A stretch of DNA of 64,000 nucleotides from Streptomyces sp. Ag109_O5-10 (GTDB lineage Bacteria; Actinomycetota; Actinomycetes; Streptomycetales; Streptomycetaceae): positions 8,990,001-9,054,000 of the forward strand of contig NZ_FNTQ01000001.1 in assembly GCF_900105755.1 (NCBI RefSeq), given 5' to 3'. The notes below the pieces were generated by a model that saw only the letters and a program-made list of their open reading frames with translations, was not told the DNA's origin and did no database searches. A program made the position numbers and the translations under genes. Every line of letters starts with the position of its first letter. Position 1 is the first letter of the stretch. Positions 8,012 through 16,228 of the stretch are shown one piece after another.

Positions 8012-8405
8012 ACGGGAACCGGCCGACTGGGCGTGCTGCCGGCCCAGTTCGACGTCGCCAGGGACGAGCAGCTCGACACGGTCGGCTTCTCCCGCGTCAT
8101 GAGGAAGTCGACGAGCCCCTGCCAGGGATCGGGGTGGACGAGCGCCCGCTCCGCGGACTCCTGCCGCATCGCGAGGTCGTGCTCGAACACGGCCCGTACC
8201 AGGGCCTCCTTGGGGGGAAGCGCCGGTACATCGTGCCCACGCCGACCCCGGCGTGCTTGGCCACGTCGTCGAGGGGCACCCCGAGGCCGCGCCGCCCGAA
8301 GACCTCCCGCGCCGCGTGCACGATCCGTTCCCGGTTGCGGGCGGCGTCGCACCGCAGGGGGCGCTCGCCGTCCTTCGGCGCACTCGGCGGGGGACGCTCC
8401 GGCAT
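8012..8405 (-). pseudogene. TetR family regulator remnant
   Basis: Starting at ATG 8405 the first 64 codons read as a TetR DNA-binding domain: RNRERIVHAAREVFG, then LDDVAKHAGVGVGTMYRRFP. At a run of six C residues (about 8211-8216 on the plus strand) the frame is lost by one base. The correct continuation (KEALVRAVFEHDL, then HPDPWQGLVDFL) is in another frame, and similarity fades after about codon 110. The ligand-binding C-terminal half is missing and the sequence runs up to the end of paaE. It resembles the general MYRRFP-KEALV class of TetR regulators, and nothing shows that it was the paa repressor. Confidence 0.75.
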
Positions 8406-8455
8406 GCGCACAGGGCAGCCCTGTGGATCATGTGCGCCGAGCCCCGCCGTCCGGG

Positions 8456-9277
8456 TCAGGATCCGCCGCGCTCGCGCGGGATCCTCTGCCCGGCCTCGAC
8501 CGCCACCGGCAGCCGGTTCTCGGCGGGCGGCAGCGGGCAGGTGGCCAGGTCCGTGTAGGCGCACGGCAGGTTCGCGGCGCGGTTGAAATCGAGCACCACC
8601 GTGCCGTCGGCGGCGGGCGGTCCGACGGTCAGGGACCGGTTGGCGGCGTAGGTGGTGACCCCGGAGGTCGCGTCGGTGAACAGCACCATCAGGCCGCCCG
8701 GACCGTGCCCGGGGAACGCGGTCAGGGACAGCTGCCGCCCCGCCAGCTCGAACTCGATCCGGCCCGGGGCGTCGTAGACGTGCTCCAGGCCCTCCACCGC
8801 GGCGCCCACCGTGGTCGGCCGCGGCTCGTCGAAGGGGACGTACCGGCCGGTCACGGCCCAGCGCGGGTCGGGGGCGTAGGCGGGGGTTCCGGTGAACGCG
8901 GTGCGCAGCGGGGCGTCGGGGTGCCGGGGGCGCACGATGTCGCTCCCGCCGCGCTTGGCGACCTCGATGACGGCGTCGCCCCAGACCGCGTCGACACCGC
9001 CGCGCTCGGGAAGCACGCCGAAGCGGTGCTCGCCGCGCACCGGCTTCCCCTCGACGACCAGCTCCTCGCCGTCGTCCAGGGCGACGACGACCCCGTCGGG
9101 GCCGGTGCGCCAGGCGCCCGGGGCGTCGGGGAAGCGCTGCGGGCGGTCGTCGAGCCAGTGCAGCCCGGTGATGGCCAGGAACCCGTGCGGGGCGGAGATC
9201 CGGGCCTCCTGGGCGCGGTGCCAGTCCTGCCAGCTCTCGGTGAAGACCTGGAGATCGGTGGTGGCCTCAGTCGTCAT
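8456..9277 (-). CDS. DUF1684 domain protein
   Basis: A 273-residue cytosolic protein of the DUF1684 family, whose biochemical role is not established. It opens with the family's typical ESWQDWHRAQEARISAPHGF region and contains the conserved LTAFPGHGPGGLMVLFTDATSG and YAANRSL segments, then DFNRAANLPCAYTDLATCPLPP near the C-terminus. ATG 9277 gives this N-terminus; a longer frame to 9352 has no family support. A promoter-like element identical in layout to one before the neighbouring NmrA-like gene lies 67 bp upstream, pointing to control by the ECF41 sigma factor encoded at 11014-11910. Confidence 0.85.
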   Translation of the reverse strand: MTTEATTDLQVFTESWQDWHRAQEARISAPHGFLAITGLHWLDDRPQRFPDAPGAWRTGPDGVVVALDDGEELVVEGKPVRGEHRFGVLPERGGVDAVWGDAVIEVAKRGGSDIVRPRHPDAPLRTAFTGTPAYAPDPRWAVTGRYVPFDEPRPTTVGAAVEGLEHVYDAPGRIEFELAGRQLSLTAFPGHGPGGLMVLFTDATSGVTTYAANRSLTVGPPAADGTVVLDFNRAANLPCAYTDLATCPLPPAENRLPVAVEAGQRIPRERGGS

Positions 9278-9343
9278 GCGTCCGTCCTCTGTCGTCAGGC
9301 GAGGCTCTGGAAGAGCCCAACCCGTCAGAACGAGGGGCGGACG

Positions 9344-9370
9344 GACCCGCATTCCGGTCCCTGTGTGACA
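9344..9370 (-). promoter_or_regulatory. ECF41-type promoter candidate for the DUF1684 gene
   Basis: Read on the minus strand this is TGTCACA (9370-9364), a 16-bp spacer, then GGTC (9347-9344). As I recall, the published ECF41 consensus is TGTCACA-N16-CGTC, so the -35 is a full match, the spacing is exact and the -10 differs at one base. The DUF1684 start codon lies 67 bp downstream. Confidence 0.65.
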
Positions 9371-9767
9371 GCTTCTTGTCAGTCGTGTGTCACGGCCGCT
9401 GAGGACGCCGGACCCCGGAAGCCGGCGCCGGGGTGTGCCGTGCCGGACGCCGCCGGGCAGGCGGCTGCCGGTGGGTGTGCGGCACCGGGGCGGCGACGAG
9501 GGGGGTCACCGACTCGCCCTTGCCGGGCGCGAACGCGCCGGCACGGACGAGCGCGGCGTTCGTACGGTGCCGACACCTTGCGACCGCGTGCGGAAGTTGT
9601 CACGCTGGAGGTTCGCACCGCTTGCTCCCGCTCCACGGCGTTCGTGAGACCGCCGGCCCCGACCCGTTCCGGCTCGATACGTTCGTGCGCGCAGCTCTCC
9701 CGCCCGGCGCCGATGCGCGTGCACCGCGACCGGCCGGACAGCCGCCGCCTCACCTGTGGAGCACACC
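9371..9767. other. intergenic region without a recognised gene
   Basis: About 400 bp separate the minus-strand DUF1684 promoter from the plus-strand small membrane protein gene. It is less strongly biased in base composition than the flanking genes. A partial second copy of the promoter motif (TGTCACG) occurs near 9390 on the plus strand but has no matching downstream element at 16 bp. I see no hairpin or conserved coding frame. Confidence 0.5.
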
Positions 9768-10109
9768 ATGGACACGAGCGAGGAGGCCGCCCGCGGCCTG
9801 ACCGACATCCAGGACTTCCTGTACCAGCAGGCCCACCTGCGCGCGGCACGCCGGCGCGTCGCGGCGTTCGTCGCCCGCGAGCCGGGGCTGACCCGGGAGC
9901 AGAAGGCGGACATCGAGCGCTGGTACCTCCAGGAACAGGCCTACGTGGCCCACATGGTGACGGAGCACATCGCCACCAGCGTCAGCGCGGTGGAACAGCG
10001 GCACCACGCCCGCTTCGGTCGGTGGCTGCGCGGCACGCTGACCGCGATGCTCCTGATCACCGCGGCGATGGCACTGTGCGTCGCCGTGGTGCTGGCCGGC
10101 GCGTCGTAG
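9768..10109 (+). CDS. small membrane protein of unknown function
   Basis: A 113-residue protein that I do not recognise. The first 80 residues are highly charged and helical (DIQDFLYQQAHLRAARRRV, then LTREQKADIERWYLQEQAYV), and a single hydrophobic segment, LTAMLLITAAMALCVAVVLAG, fills the last 25 residues. It therefore looks like a tail-anchored membrane protein with a cytoplasmic helical domain. ATG 9768 is chosen because GGAG at 9757-9760 is well spaced; GTG 9756 is an alternative adding four residues. It stands alone between the DUF1684 gene and the convergent oxidoreductase gene. Confidence 0.7.
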   Translation: MDTSEEAARGLTDIQDFLYQQAHLRAARRRVAAFVAREPGLTREQKADIERWYLQEQAYVAHMVTEHIATSVSAVEQRHHARFGRWLRGTLTAMLLITAAMALCVAVVLAGAS

Positions 10110-10120
10110 ACCGGCGGAAC

Positions 10121-10138
10121 GCCGGGCAGGGGCCCGGC
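10121..10138. terminator. hairpin between convergent genes
   Basis: A 7-bp stem (GCCGGGC / GCCCGGC, 4-nt loop) follows the stop codon of the small membrane protein gene by 11 bp and precedes the end of the convergent oxidoreductase gene. It probably serves the plus-strand transcript. Confidence 0.45.
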
Positions 10139-10166
10139 GGCCGCGCCGGACCCCGCGGAGCGGGCC

Positions 10167-10913
10167 CTACTCCTGCCCGGCCAGCCAGTCGGCGAACCTG
10201 ACCTCGCCGAGGTCCGCGTCCGGGCCCGGCAGCAGCGTGTCCTCCTGCAGCTCGGCACCCCAGTAGGTGGCCTGCGGGTCCGTGACGATCTTGCGCGGGT
10301 CGTCCTGGGCGGCGAGCCCCATCCGGATGAACTCCTCCAGTGCGAAGCTCTCCGGGCCCCCGGTCTCCACCACGCCGTTCACCGGGGCGCCGGCCGCGGC
10401 GCGGGCCACGGCCGCGGCCACGTCGTCGGAGACCATGGGCTGGATCCGGCCGGCGGGCAGCCGCACGGTGTCGCCCTCGGTGACCCCGTCGGCGAGTCCC
10501 TTCGCGAACTCGAAGAACTGGGTCGCGTGGACGACGGTGTAGGGGATGCCGGACGCCTCGATCAGCTCCTCCTGGGCCTGCTTGGCCCGGAAGTACCCGC
10601 TGCCCTGCAGCCGGTCGGTGCCCACCACGGACAGCGCCACATGGTGCCGCACCCCGGCCTCGGCCTCCGCCGCGAGGAGGTTGGCCGTGGAGGCACGGAA
10701 GAAGTCCATGACGGCCTGGTCCTCGAACGAGGGGGAGTTGGAGACGTCGACCACGACCTGGGCGCCCTCAAGGACCTCGGCCAGGCCCTTGCCGGTGAGG
10801 GTGTCGACACCGGTGCTCGGTGCGGCGGCGACCGCCTCGTGCCCCTGCTCGCCGAGCCTGCGGACGAGTTTCGAGCCGATGAGCCCGGTGCCTCCGATGA
10901 CTACGACCTTCAT
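10167..10913 (-). CDS. NmrA/SDR-like NAD(P)-binding oxidoreductase
   Basis: A 248-residue atypical short-chain dehydrogenase-like protein of the NmrA/YwnB class. The N-terminus is a Rossmann fold with GGTGLIGSKLV at residues 5-15. The usual Tyr-x-x-x-Lys active site is replaced by a YFRAKQAQEELI segment, as in this group. The substrate is unknown. ATG 10913 is preferred over a longer in-frame start because it places the first beta strand at the N-terminus. Such NAD-epimerase-like proteins are among the enzymes that commonly accompany ECF41 sigma factors, and the ECF41 gene is immediately upstream on the same strand with an ECF41-like promoter between them. Confidence 0.85.
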   Translation of the reverse strand: MKVVVIGGTGLIGSKLVRRLGEQGHEAVAAAPSTGVDTLTGKGLAEVLEGAQVVVDVSNSPSFEDQAVMDFFRASTANLLAAEAEAGVRHHVALSVVGTDRLQGSGYFRAKQAQEELIEASGIPYTVVHATQFFEFAKGLADGVTEGDTVRLPAGRIQPMVSDDVAAAVARAAAGAPVNGVVETGGPESFALEEFIRMGLAAQDDPRKIVTDPQATYWGAELQEDTLLPGPDADLGEVRFADWLAGQE

Positions 10914-10957
10914 GACGGGATTCCTCTCGCGATCCTTCTGCTGCTTCCGACAGAAGA

Positions 10958-10984
10958 GACCGGGCAGCCCCCTCAGGTGTGACA
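10958..10984 (-). promoter_or_regulatory. ECF41-type promoter candidate for the NmrA-like gene
   Basis: On the minus strand TGTCACA (10984-10978) is followed after exactly 16 bp by GGTC (10961-10958). This is the same layout and the same hexamer-like elements as before the DUF1684 gene. It lies 44 bp upstream of the NmrA-like start codon and 29 bp beyond the end of the sigma factor gene, so the target is transcribed separately from the sigma gene. Confidence 0.7.
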
Positions 10985-11013
10985 CGCGCTCCGGGAATCC
11001 GGGGACGGGTGTG

Positions 11014-11910
11014 TCACGCCCCCAGCGAGGCCACGAAGGGAGCCAGCTTCGCGGGGTTCATCACCCACAGGAGACGTTCGATTCCGCGCGCCGACACGTC
11101 GGCGGACAGCAGCGCCACCGCGGTTCCCGAGGCCGAGACCAGGACGGCCGGCCGGCCGTTGGCCTCGACCCAGCGCACCTGGGCCTGCGGCCAGAACCGC
11201 GGGGCGAAGGCGACCAGGTACCGGGAGACGTGCGGCAGCCCGGACACCGGGATCTTCGACGCCCCGCGCATGCCGCCCCCGTCGGCGTAGCTGACCACGT
11301 CCTCGGTGAGCACCTCCTCCAGGACCGACAGGTCGCCGTTCTGCGCGGCGGCGAGGAACACCTCCAGGAAGCGCCGGTGCTCGGTGGAGCCGACCGGCTC
11401 CCTGCGCTCCGCCGCCAGCCGCTTGCGGGCCCGGCTCACCAGCTGGCGGGCGTTGGCCTCGCTGGTCTCCACGATGTCCGCGATCCGCCGGTACGTGTAG
11501 TCGAACGCCTCCCGCAGCACGTACGCGGCCCGCTCCACCGGGTTCAGCTTCTCCAGCAGGAAGAGCACCGCCAAGTCGAGCGCCTCCGCGCGCTCGGCAC
11601 CCAGCTGCGGATCCTGCCGCGTGTCGACGGGCTCGGGCAGCCAGGGCCCGATGTACGACTCCCGGCGCACCCGGGCCGACTGCGTGAAGTTGATCGCCAG
11701 CCGGGTGGTCACCGTGGCCAGGAAGGCGGCCGGCTCGTGGACGTCGCTACGGTCGGTGTTCTGCCACCGCACCCATGCCTCCTGGACGATGTCCTCGGCC
11801 TCCACGGCGCTGCCGATCACGCGGTAGGCGATGCCGAAGAGCTGCGGACGCGCCGCGACGAACTCCTTCGTCGCCCGGTCGAGGGGGTCGGCGTGGTCAC
11901 CGGCGCGCAT
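11014..11910 (-). CDS. ECF41-type RNA polymerase sigma factor (SigJ-like)
   Basis: This 298-residue extracytoplasmic-function sigma factor directs RNA polymerase to a small set of promoters. Region 2 (YRVIGSAVEAEDIVQEAWVRW, about residues 29-49) and region 4 (LREAFDYTYRRIADIVETSEANARQLVSRARKRL, with a recognition helix) are separated by the ECF41 hallmark YIGPWLPEPV at 86-95. A SnoaL-like C-terminal extension follows from about residue 178 and carries the DGGG motif at 210-213. In this group the extension regulates the sigma factor in place of an anti-sigma protein. No anti-sigma gene is seen. The downstream NmrA-like gene and the DUF1684 gene have matching promoter elements. Confidence 0.92.
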   Translation of the reverse strand: MRAGDHADPLDRATKEFVAARPQLFGIAYRVIGSAVEAEDIVQEAWVRWQNTDRSDVHEPAAFLATVTTRLAINFTQSARVRRESYIGPWLPEPVDTRQDPQLGAERAEALDLAVLFLLEKLNPVERAAYVLREAFDYTYRRIADIVETSEANARQLVSRARKRLAAERREPVGSTEHRRFLEVFLAAAQNGDLSVLEEVLTEDVVSYADGGGMRGASKIPVSGLPHVSRYLVAFAPRFWPQAQVRWVEANGRPAVLVSASGTAVALLSADVSARGIERLLWVMNPAKLAPFVASLGA

Positions 11911-12168
11911 TCATGTCCTCCAGGGTCGGACCAGCATGCTACAAGCCGGTCCGGCCCCGGCCGGCGCACGGCCGGAGCCGGGGTGTCGGAGCCCCCCCCG
12001 AGGGGTCAAGGACAGGGCGGCGGCCGGTAAGGGCACGGGCAGGAGCCGGTCCCGTCGGCCGGATGCCTGACATGTGATCGCCAGGTGGTCATGTGGTGTT
12101 CACGTGTCAGCAGTTGGGCTGGGCAAGGGTGCGGTCGTTGTCTGCTCAGCTGCTCGTCGGGAGGCGTC

Positions 12169-13782
12169 ATGACCACACACACAGAGTCGACCCAGGACAG
12201 ATCGGCGGAGGGCCCGGAGGGGCTCAGCCGCCGGCACGCGCTGGGCCTGCTGGGGACCGCGGGGGCGGGCGCCGCCGCCACCGGCCTCCTCGGGGCGGGC
12301 ACCGCCCAGGCCGCACCGCACGCCGCTCCGGCCTTCCACCTCACCGCGGACTCCTCCGGCGCGCCCCCGGTCCAGGGCCTGCACCTGACCTTCGGCGCGG
12401 ACCCGCGCACCCAGATGACGGTGTCGTGGATCACGGACCGTCCGGTGACCAGGCCCGTCGTGCGCTACGGCACCCTGGAGCACGGCTTCGGCTCCAGCAA
12501 GAAGGCCCAGACCGTCACCTACGTCGACGGCACCTCGAACCGCACCGTCTACGTCCACCACGCCCTGCTGAAGGGGCTCGACCCGGACACGGACTACCTC
12601 TACCTCGCCACGCACGAGGGAGCGACCCCCGACAGCGGCACGTTCCGCACGGCTCCGCGGGGACGCAGGCCGGTCACCTTCACCAGCTTCGGCGACCAGT
12701 CCGCCCCGCAGGTCACCTGGGCCGCCGACGGGTCCGTCGGCCTGGACGCCAACTCCACGCCCGCGACGAAGGACATCGTCACCGGCATCGAGCAGGTCGC
12801 CCCGTTGTTCCACCTCCTCAACGGCGACCTCTGCTACGCCAACCTGGACGTCGACCGGGTGCGCACGTGGAACAACTTCTTCACCAACAACTCCCGTTCG
12901 GCGCGCTTCCGCCCCTGGATGCCGGCGGCCGGCAACCACGAGATCGAGAAGGCCAACGGCCCGCTCGGCCTCGGTGCCTACCAGACGTACTTCTCGCTGC
13001 CCTCCACCGAGACCGACGCCGAACTCGCCGGCCTGTGGTACGCGTTCACGGCCGGCTCGGTGCGGGTCATCGTGCTGCAGAACGACGACAACTGCCTCCA
13101 GGACGGCGGCGACATCTACATCAGCGGCTACTCCGGCGGCCGCCAGCTCGCCTTCCTGGAGAAGGAGCTGAGGGCGGCGCGCTCCTCGAAGGACGTCGAC
13201 TGGGTGGTCGTGGCCATGCACCAGGTCATGGTCAGCTCCTCCGACGCGAACGGCGCCGACCTCGGCCTGCGCGAGAAGTACGGCCCGCTGTTCGACCGGT
13301 ACGGCGTCGACCTGGTGCTCTGCGGTCACGAGCACAACTACGAGCGTTCGCTGGCCGTGCGCGGCGTGGTGAACGGCAGCGAGACGCTGACTCCCAACCC
13401 GGTCTCCCAGGCCACCGACGACATCGACGCCAACCTCGGCACCGTGCACATGATCCTCGGCGGCGGAGGTGTCTCGGGCACCACCAACGAGAAGTTCTTC
13501 AACGACGGCACCGGCAAGGTGATCACCGCCGTGTCGGCGACCGCCGGTTCGAACGGCAAGCGCACCTCCACCTACGTCCAGGAGAAAGCCGTGTGGGTGG
13601 GCGTCCGGGACGTCGAACACCCCTACGGCTTCGCCGCCTTCACCGTCGACCCCGGCCGGCACCCCGGTGACACCACCCGGATGCACGTCACGTACTACAA
13701 CGTGAACAAGCCGAACGGCGAACTGTCGGTCTTCGAGACCTTCAGCCTGCACCGCAAGCGCTCCGACGGCCACGCCGGCTGA
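12169..13782 (+). CDS. Tat-exported purple acid phosphatase family metallophosphoesterase
   Basis: A 537-residue secreted phosphoesterase. The N-terminus has a twin-arginine signal (SRRHALGLLG near residues 20-29, hydrophobic stretch, Ala-x-Ala cleavage site near residue 49). An N-terminal fibronectin-like purple-acid-phosphatase domain follows (LTFGADPRTQMTVSWITD), then the calcineurin-like catalytic domain with the metal-ligand motifs GDLCYAN, AGNHEIE, VVAMHQ and GHEHNYERS. These match the two-metal centre of purple acid phosphatases, which release phosphate from organic esters. ATG 12169 has a good GGGAGG upstream. Purple acid phosphatases in Streptomyces are often under phosphate control, but I found no clear PHO box here. 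Confidence 0.9.
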   Translation: MTTHTESTQDRSAEGPEGLSRRHALGLLGTAGAGAAATGLLGAGTAQAAPHAAPAFHLTADSSGAPPVQGLHLTFGADPRTQMTVSWITDRPVTRPVVRYGTLEHGFGSSKKAQTVTYVDGTSNRTVYVHHALLKGLDPDTDYLYLATHEGATPDSGTFRTAPRGRRPVTFTSFGDQSAPQVTWAADGSVGLDANSTPATKDIVTGIEQVAPLFHLLNGDLCYANLDVDRVRTWNNFFTNNSRSARFRPWMPAAGNHEIEKANGPLGLGAYQTYFSLPSTETDAELAGLWYAFTAGSVRVIVLQNDDNCLQDGGDIYISGYSGGRQLAFLEKELRAARSSKDVDWVVVAMHQVMVSSSDANGADLGLREKYGPLFDRYGVDLVLCGHEHNYERSLAVRGVVNGSETLTPNPVSQATDDIDANLGTVHMILGGGGVSGTTNEKFFNDGTGKVITAVSATAGSNGKRTSTYVQEKAVWVGVRDVEHPYGFAAFTVDPGRHPGDTTRMHVTYYNVNKPNGELSVFETFSLHRKRSDGHAG

Positions 13783-13801
13783 TCGCGCGACGGGCGGGAC
13801 A

Positions 13802-13832
13802 CGCGGGCCGGGCGGTGAGCGTCCGGCCCGCG
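13802..13832. terminator. terminator after the purple acid phosphatase gene
   Basis: A perfect 10-bp stem (CGCGGGCCGG / CCGGCCCGCG, 11-nt loop) begins 19 bp after the stop codon. The remaining sequence to 14160 contains no recognised gene; it is the leader and promoter region of the FHA protein gene. Confidence 0.7.
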
Positions 13833-14160
13833 CCGTGTTCCGGCCCGGTCGGCGGCTCCTGCTCCCTGCCTGGCGAAAGCGGCGAACTCCCGCCGCGCCG
13901 ACGCGACATCGCGGCGCGGCGCCCACTGGAACTGCCTGGCAGCGCAAGGATAAGCTCCCCGATGGGGGCGAATGGGTGAGGAAAGCCGGACGCCGCCGGC
14001 AGAACCGTGGCGCCGTCGCACTCGATCGATCTCATGGTTCGGCAACATGTCAAGCGTGTCGCTGTCCCGCCGGTTGACTGCCGCCCGGAGTGGACGTGCG
14101 CGGCAGTGTCCGGCGGTCCCGCAGTGATGTCGAGGTCAATCACTCCTGGAAGGAAGTGCC

Positions 14161-16068
14161 GTGGCACCGGTGCTGGTCGGACTCGAAGGTCTGCTGGCGG
14201 GGGAGCGCATCCCGGTCCTGGACACCCGCGTCACCTTTGGGCGCAACTCGGAGAACACCGTCGTCATCTCCAGCCTCAGCGTCTCCCGCTTCCACGCGGA
14301 GATCGTCTTCGACGAGGACAAGGGTTACGTACTGCGTGACCTGGAGAGCAGCAACGGCACGCTGGTCAACGGGGAGGAGGTGGAGTCCCGGCTGCTGCAG
14401 CCCGGCGACGAGATCGCCCTGGGCGACCAGGAGTTCCGCTTCGAGGTGGCGGACGCCATGGAGACGCTGATGGCGCTCTCCCTGCCCCGGTCCGTCACCC
14501 ACGCGGGGCAGAAGGACGGACAGGAACCCGTACTCCAGGTCACCGTCGCCGGCGGCGGCCCCGTCGGGCTCTCCCTCGCCCTGCTCCTGGAACACTTCCT
14601 CGGGCCCCAGGTGAAGATCACCGTCTACGACGGCAGGTGGCGCAAGCAGGGCCGCACCGTCGTCTGGAAGAGCAAGGACGAGGGCAACGTACGGCGCCAG
14701 CAGGTGGTGACCGTGCAGAGCCGCCAGTACCTCGCGTGGCCCGAGGAGGTACAGGCGCGCCTCTTCGCCCCGGAGCACTACACGGAGATGTGGCCCTCCG
14801 GCCCCGACTCGGTCGGCGACCACAGCCCGCGCAACATGCGCATCGCCTACATCGAGGACCGCCTGCTGGAGCTGGCCAACGAGAAGCGGGACCGGATACG
14901 CCTCATACCCGGCCGGTTCGACCCGGCGGAGCAGCAGGAGGCGCTCGCCTCCCAGCACGTGCTCGCGATCTGCGACGGCGGCCGCTCGCGCACCCGGGAG
15001 CACTTCGCCGCCCGGTTCGGCAAGGCCGACGAGTCGATCTACTCCCTCGACGGCCGCCACCTCCAGGACGTCGTGCTCGGCCTGCGCGTGAAGTCCGGAC
15101 TCAGCGACCCCATGGCAGTGCTGCTCACCGTCGCCCAGAACCGCTTTCTGCTCAACTCGCTGCGCGGCGAGGGCTTCCTCAACATGCGGCTGACCGACGC
15201 CGAGACCGCCGAGGTGATCGGCCTGGACCCGGTCCGCCGCGTCTTCGAGGAGTGCATCGCCTCCCGGCCGTGCCTGATGGACCGTGACGAGTACGGCGAC
15301 TTCCAGTGCTCGACGCACGGCACGCTGTTCCTGCCCGCCCTGGTCAAGGGCTCGGCCCTGTGGCGGCGGGTGCAGGAGGGCCTGCTGCTGTTCGGCGTCG
15401 AGGCCGACGACCTCTCGGCGGTCACCAGCTTCCGCCTGGACATGGTGCAGCGTCCCCGCTTCTCCGCCGAGTTGCTGCCGCCCACCACCACCTCGCCGGG
15501 CACGTACGGCTTCCTGCTCGGCGACGCCGCCAACGCGATCCACTTCTGGCCGGGCCGCGGCCTCAACAGCGGCCTCGCCTCCGCGATCTCGCTGGCCCGT
15601 TCCCTCAACGGGGCATGGAACGGCAGGCCGTTCCGGGACGCCGACTTCCTCCGGCACGAGGCGGCGATGTCCATGCTGCAGTACCGGCACAAGAGCCGGG
15701 CCTGGAAGGCGATGGTGACCACCGACGACCGTGGCGTCACCTGGGCGATCAAGGACATCATCGGCCACGGCATCGACGGGATCCCCGAGGAGCCCGACCG
15801 CGAGGCGGACACCAAGACGCTGCTGGAGCGCATGCAGGCCATCCGCGACCGGCTGGCCCTCCGTCTGCCCGGCATGCCGGACGACGAGGCGATCCTGGAA
15901 CGCCTGCGCACCCTGCAGCCCGCCACCCTGCGCATGCTCGTCCTCAGCGGCGCCTGGGACACGCTGACGATGGGCGGTGAGGAGGTCGACATCGACATCT
16001 TCTACGGCCAGGACTCGTCCGCGGCCGCCGCGGCCGTGGAGGCACTGGAACCGGCCGCCCAGGCGTAG
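14161..16068 (+). CDS. FHA domain fused to FAD-dependent oxidoreductase-like protein
   Basis: The 635-residue product joins two domains rarely seen together. Residues 26-97 form a forkhead-associated domain with the phosphothreonine-binding residues GR at 27-28, SRFH at 42-45 and SSNGT at 63-67. From residue 126 a Rossmann dinucleotide fold begins (VTVAGGGPVGLSLA, with GGGPVG at 131-136). Near residue 455 there is the second FAD motif GDAANAIHFWPGRGLN, typical of flavin monooxygenases. The likely role is an oxidoreductase or hydroxylase recruited to, or controlled by, a protein phosphorylated by a Ser/Thr kinase; this is inference. No kinase gene is adjacent. The start is GTG 14161 with AAGGA upstream. 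Confidence 0.85.
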   Translation: MAPVLVGLEGLLAGERIPVLDTRVTFGRNSENTVVISSLSVSRFHAEIVFDEDKGYVLRDLESSNGTLVNGEEVESRLLQPGDEIALGDQEFRFEVADAMETLMALSLPRSVTHAGQKDGQEPVLQVTVAGGGPVGLSLALLLEHFLGPQVKITVYDGRWRKQGRTVVWKSKDEGNVRRQQVVTVQSRQYLAWPEEVQARLFAPEHYTEMWPSGPDSVGDHSPRNMRIAYIEDRLLELANEKRDRIRLIPGRFDPAEQQEALASQHVLAICDGGRSRTREHFAARFGKADESIYSLDGRHLQDVVLGLRVKSGLSDPMAVLLTVAQNRFLLNSLRGEGFLNMRLTDAETAEVIGLDPVRRVFEECIASRPCLMDRDEYGDFQCSTHGTLFLPALVKGSALWRRVQEGLLLFGVEADDLSAVTSFRLDMVQRPRFSAELLPPTTTSPGTYGFLLGDAANAIHFWPGRGLNSGLASAISLARSLNGAWNGRPFRDADFLRHEAAMSMLQYRHKSRAWKAMVTTDDRGVTWAIKDIIGHGIDGIPEEPDREADTKTLLERMQAIRDRLALRLPGMPDDEAILERLRTLQPATLRMLVLSGAWDTLTMGGEEVDIDIFYGQDSSAAAAAVEALEPAAQA

Positions 16069-16090
16069 ACCCGGGACGTCCGAGACCCCA

Positions 16091-16116
16091 CCCGCCGGAC
16101 CGTTCGTACCGGCGGG
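16091..16116. terminator. terminator between convergent genes
   Basis: CCCGCCGG and CCGGCGGG form a perfect 8-bp stem with a 10-nt loop, 22 bp past the FHA-FAD stop codon. A second GC-rich inverted repeat follows directly. Confidence 0.65.
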
Positions 16117-16153
16117 CGGGGCCGGGCCCCGGCCCCGTCGTCGTGCGAGGGCC

Positions 16154-16220
16154 GTCGGGCACGGGACCGTCGGGCACGGGACCGTCGGGCACAGGACCGT
16201 CGGGCACGGGACCGTCGCGC
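16154..16220. repeat. 15-bp tandem repeat between convergent genes
   Basis: GTCGGGCACGGGACC occurs four times in a row with one substitution (A for G in the third copy), starting at 16154, 16169, 16184 and 16199, with a degenerate fifth copy at 16214. It lies just downstream of the phosphoesterase gene end. It would encode repeated PDGPV on the minus strand, but no start or known protein supports translation. It looks like a replication-slippage minisatellite. Confidence 0.8.
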
Positions 16221-16228
16221 CCAGGCGG

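Noticed and set aside
12100..13947. Long minus-strand open frame opposite the purple acid phosphatase
   Set aside because: No recognisable domain, biased composition, and the plus-strand gene has a Tat signal and complete metal motifs.
15944..16207. Minus-strand ORF with repeated PDGPV
   Set aside because: It is a translation of the 15-bp minisatellite; no ribosome site or known family.
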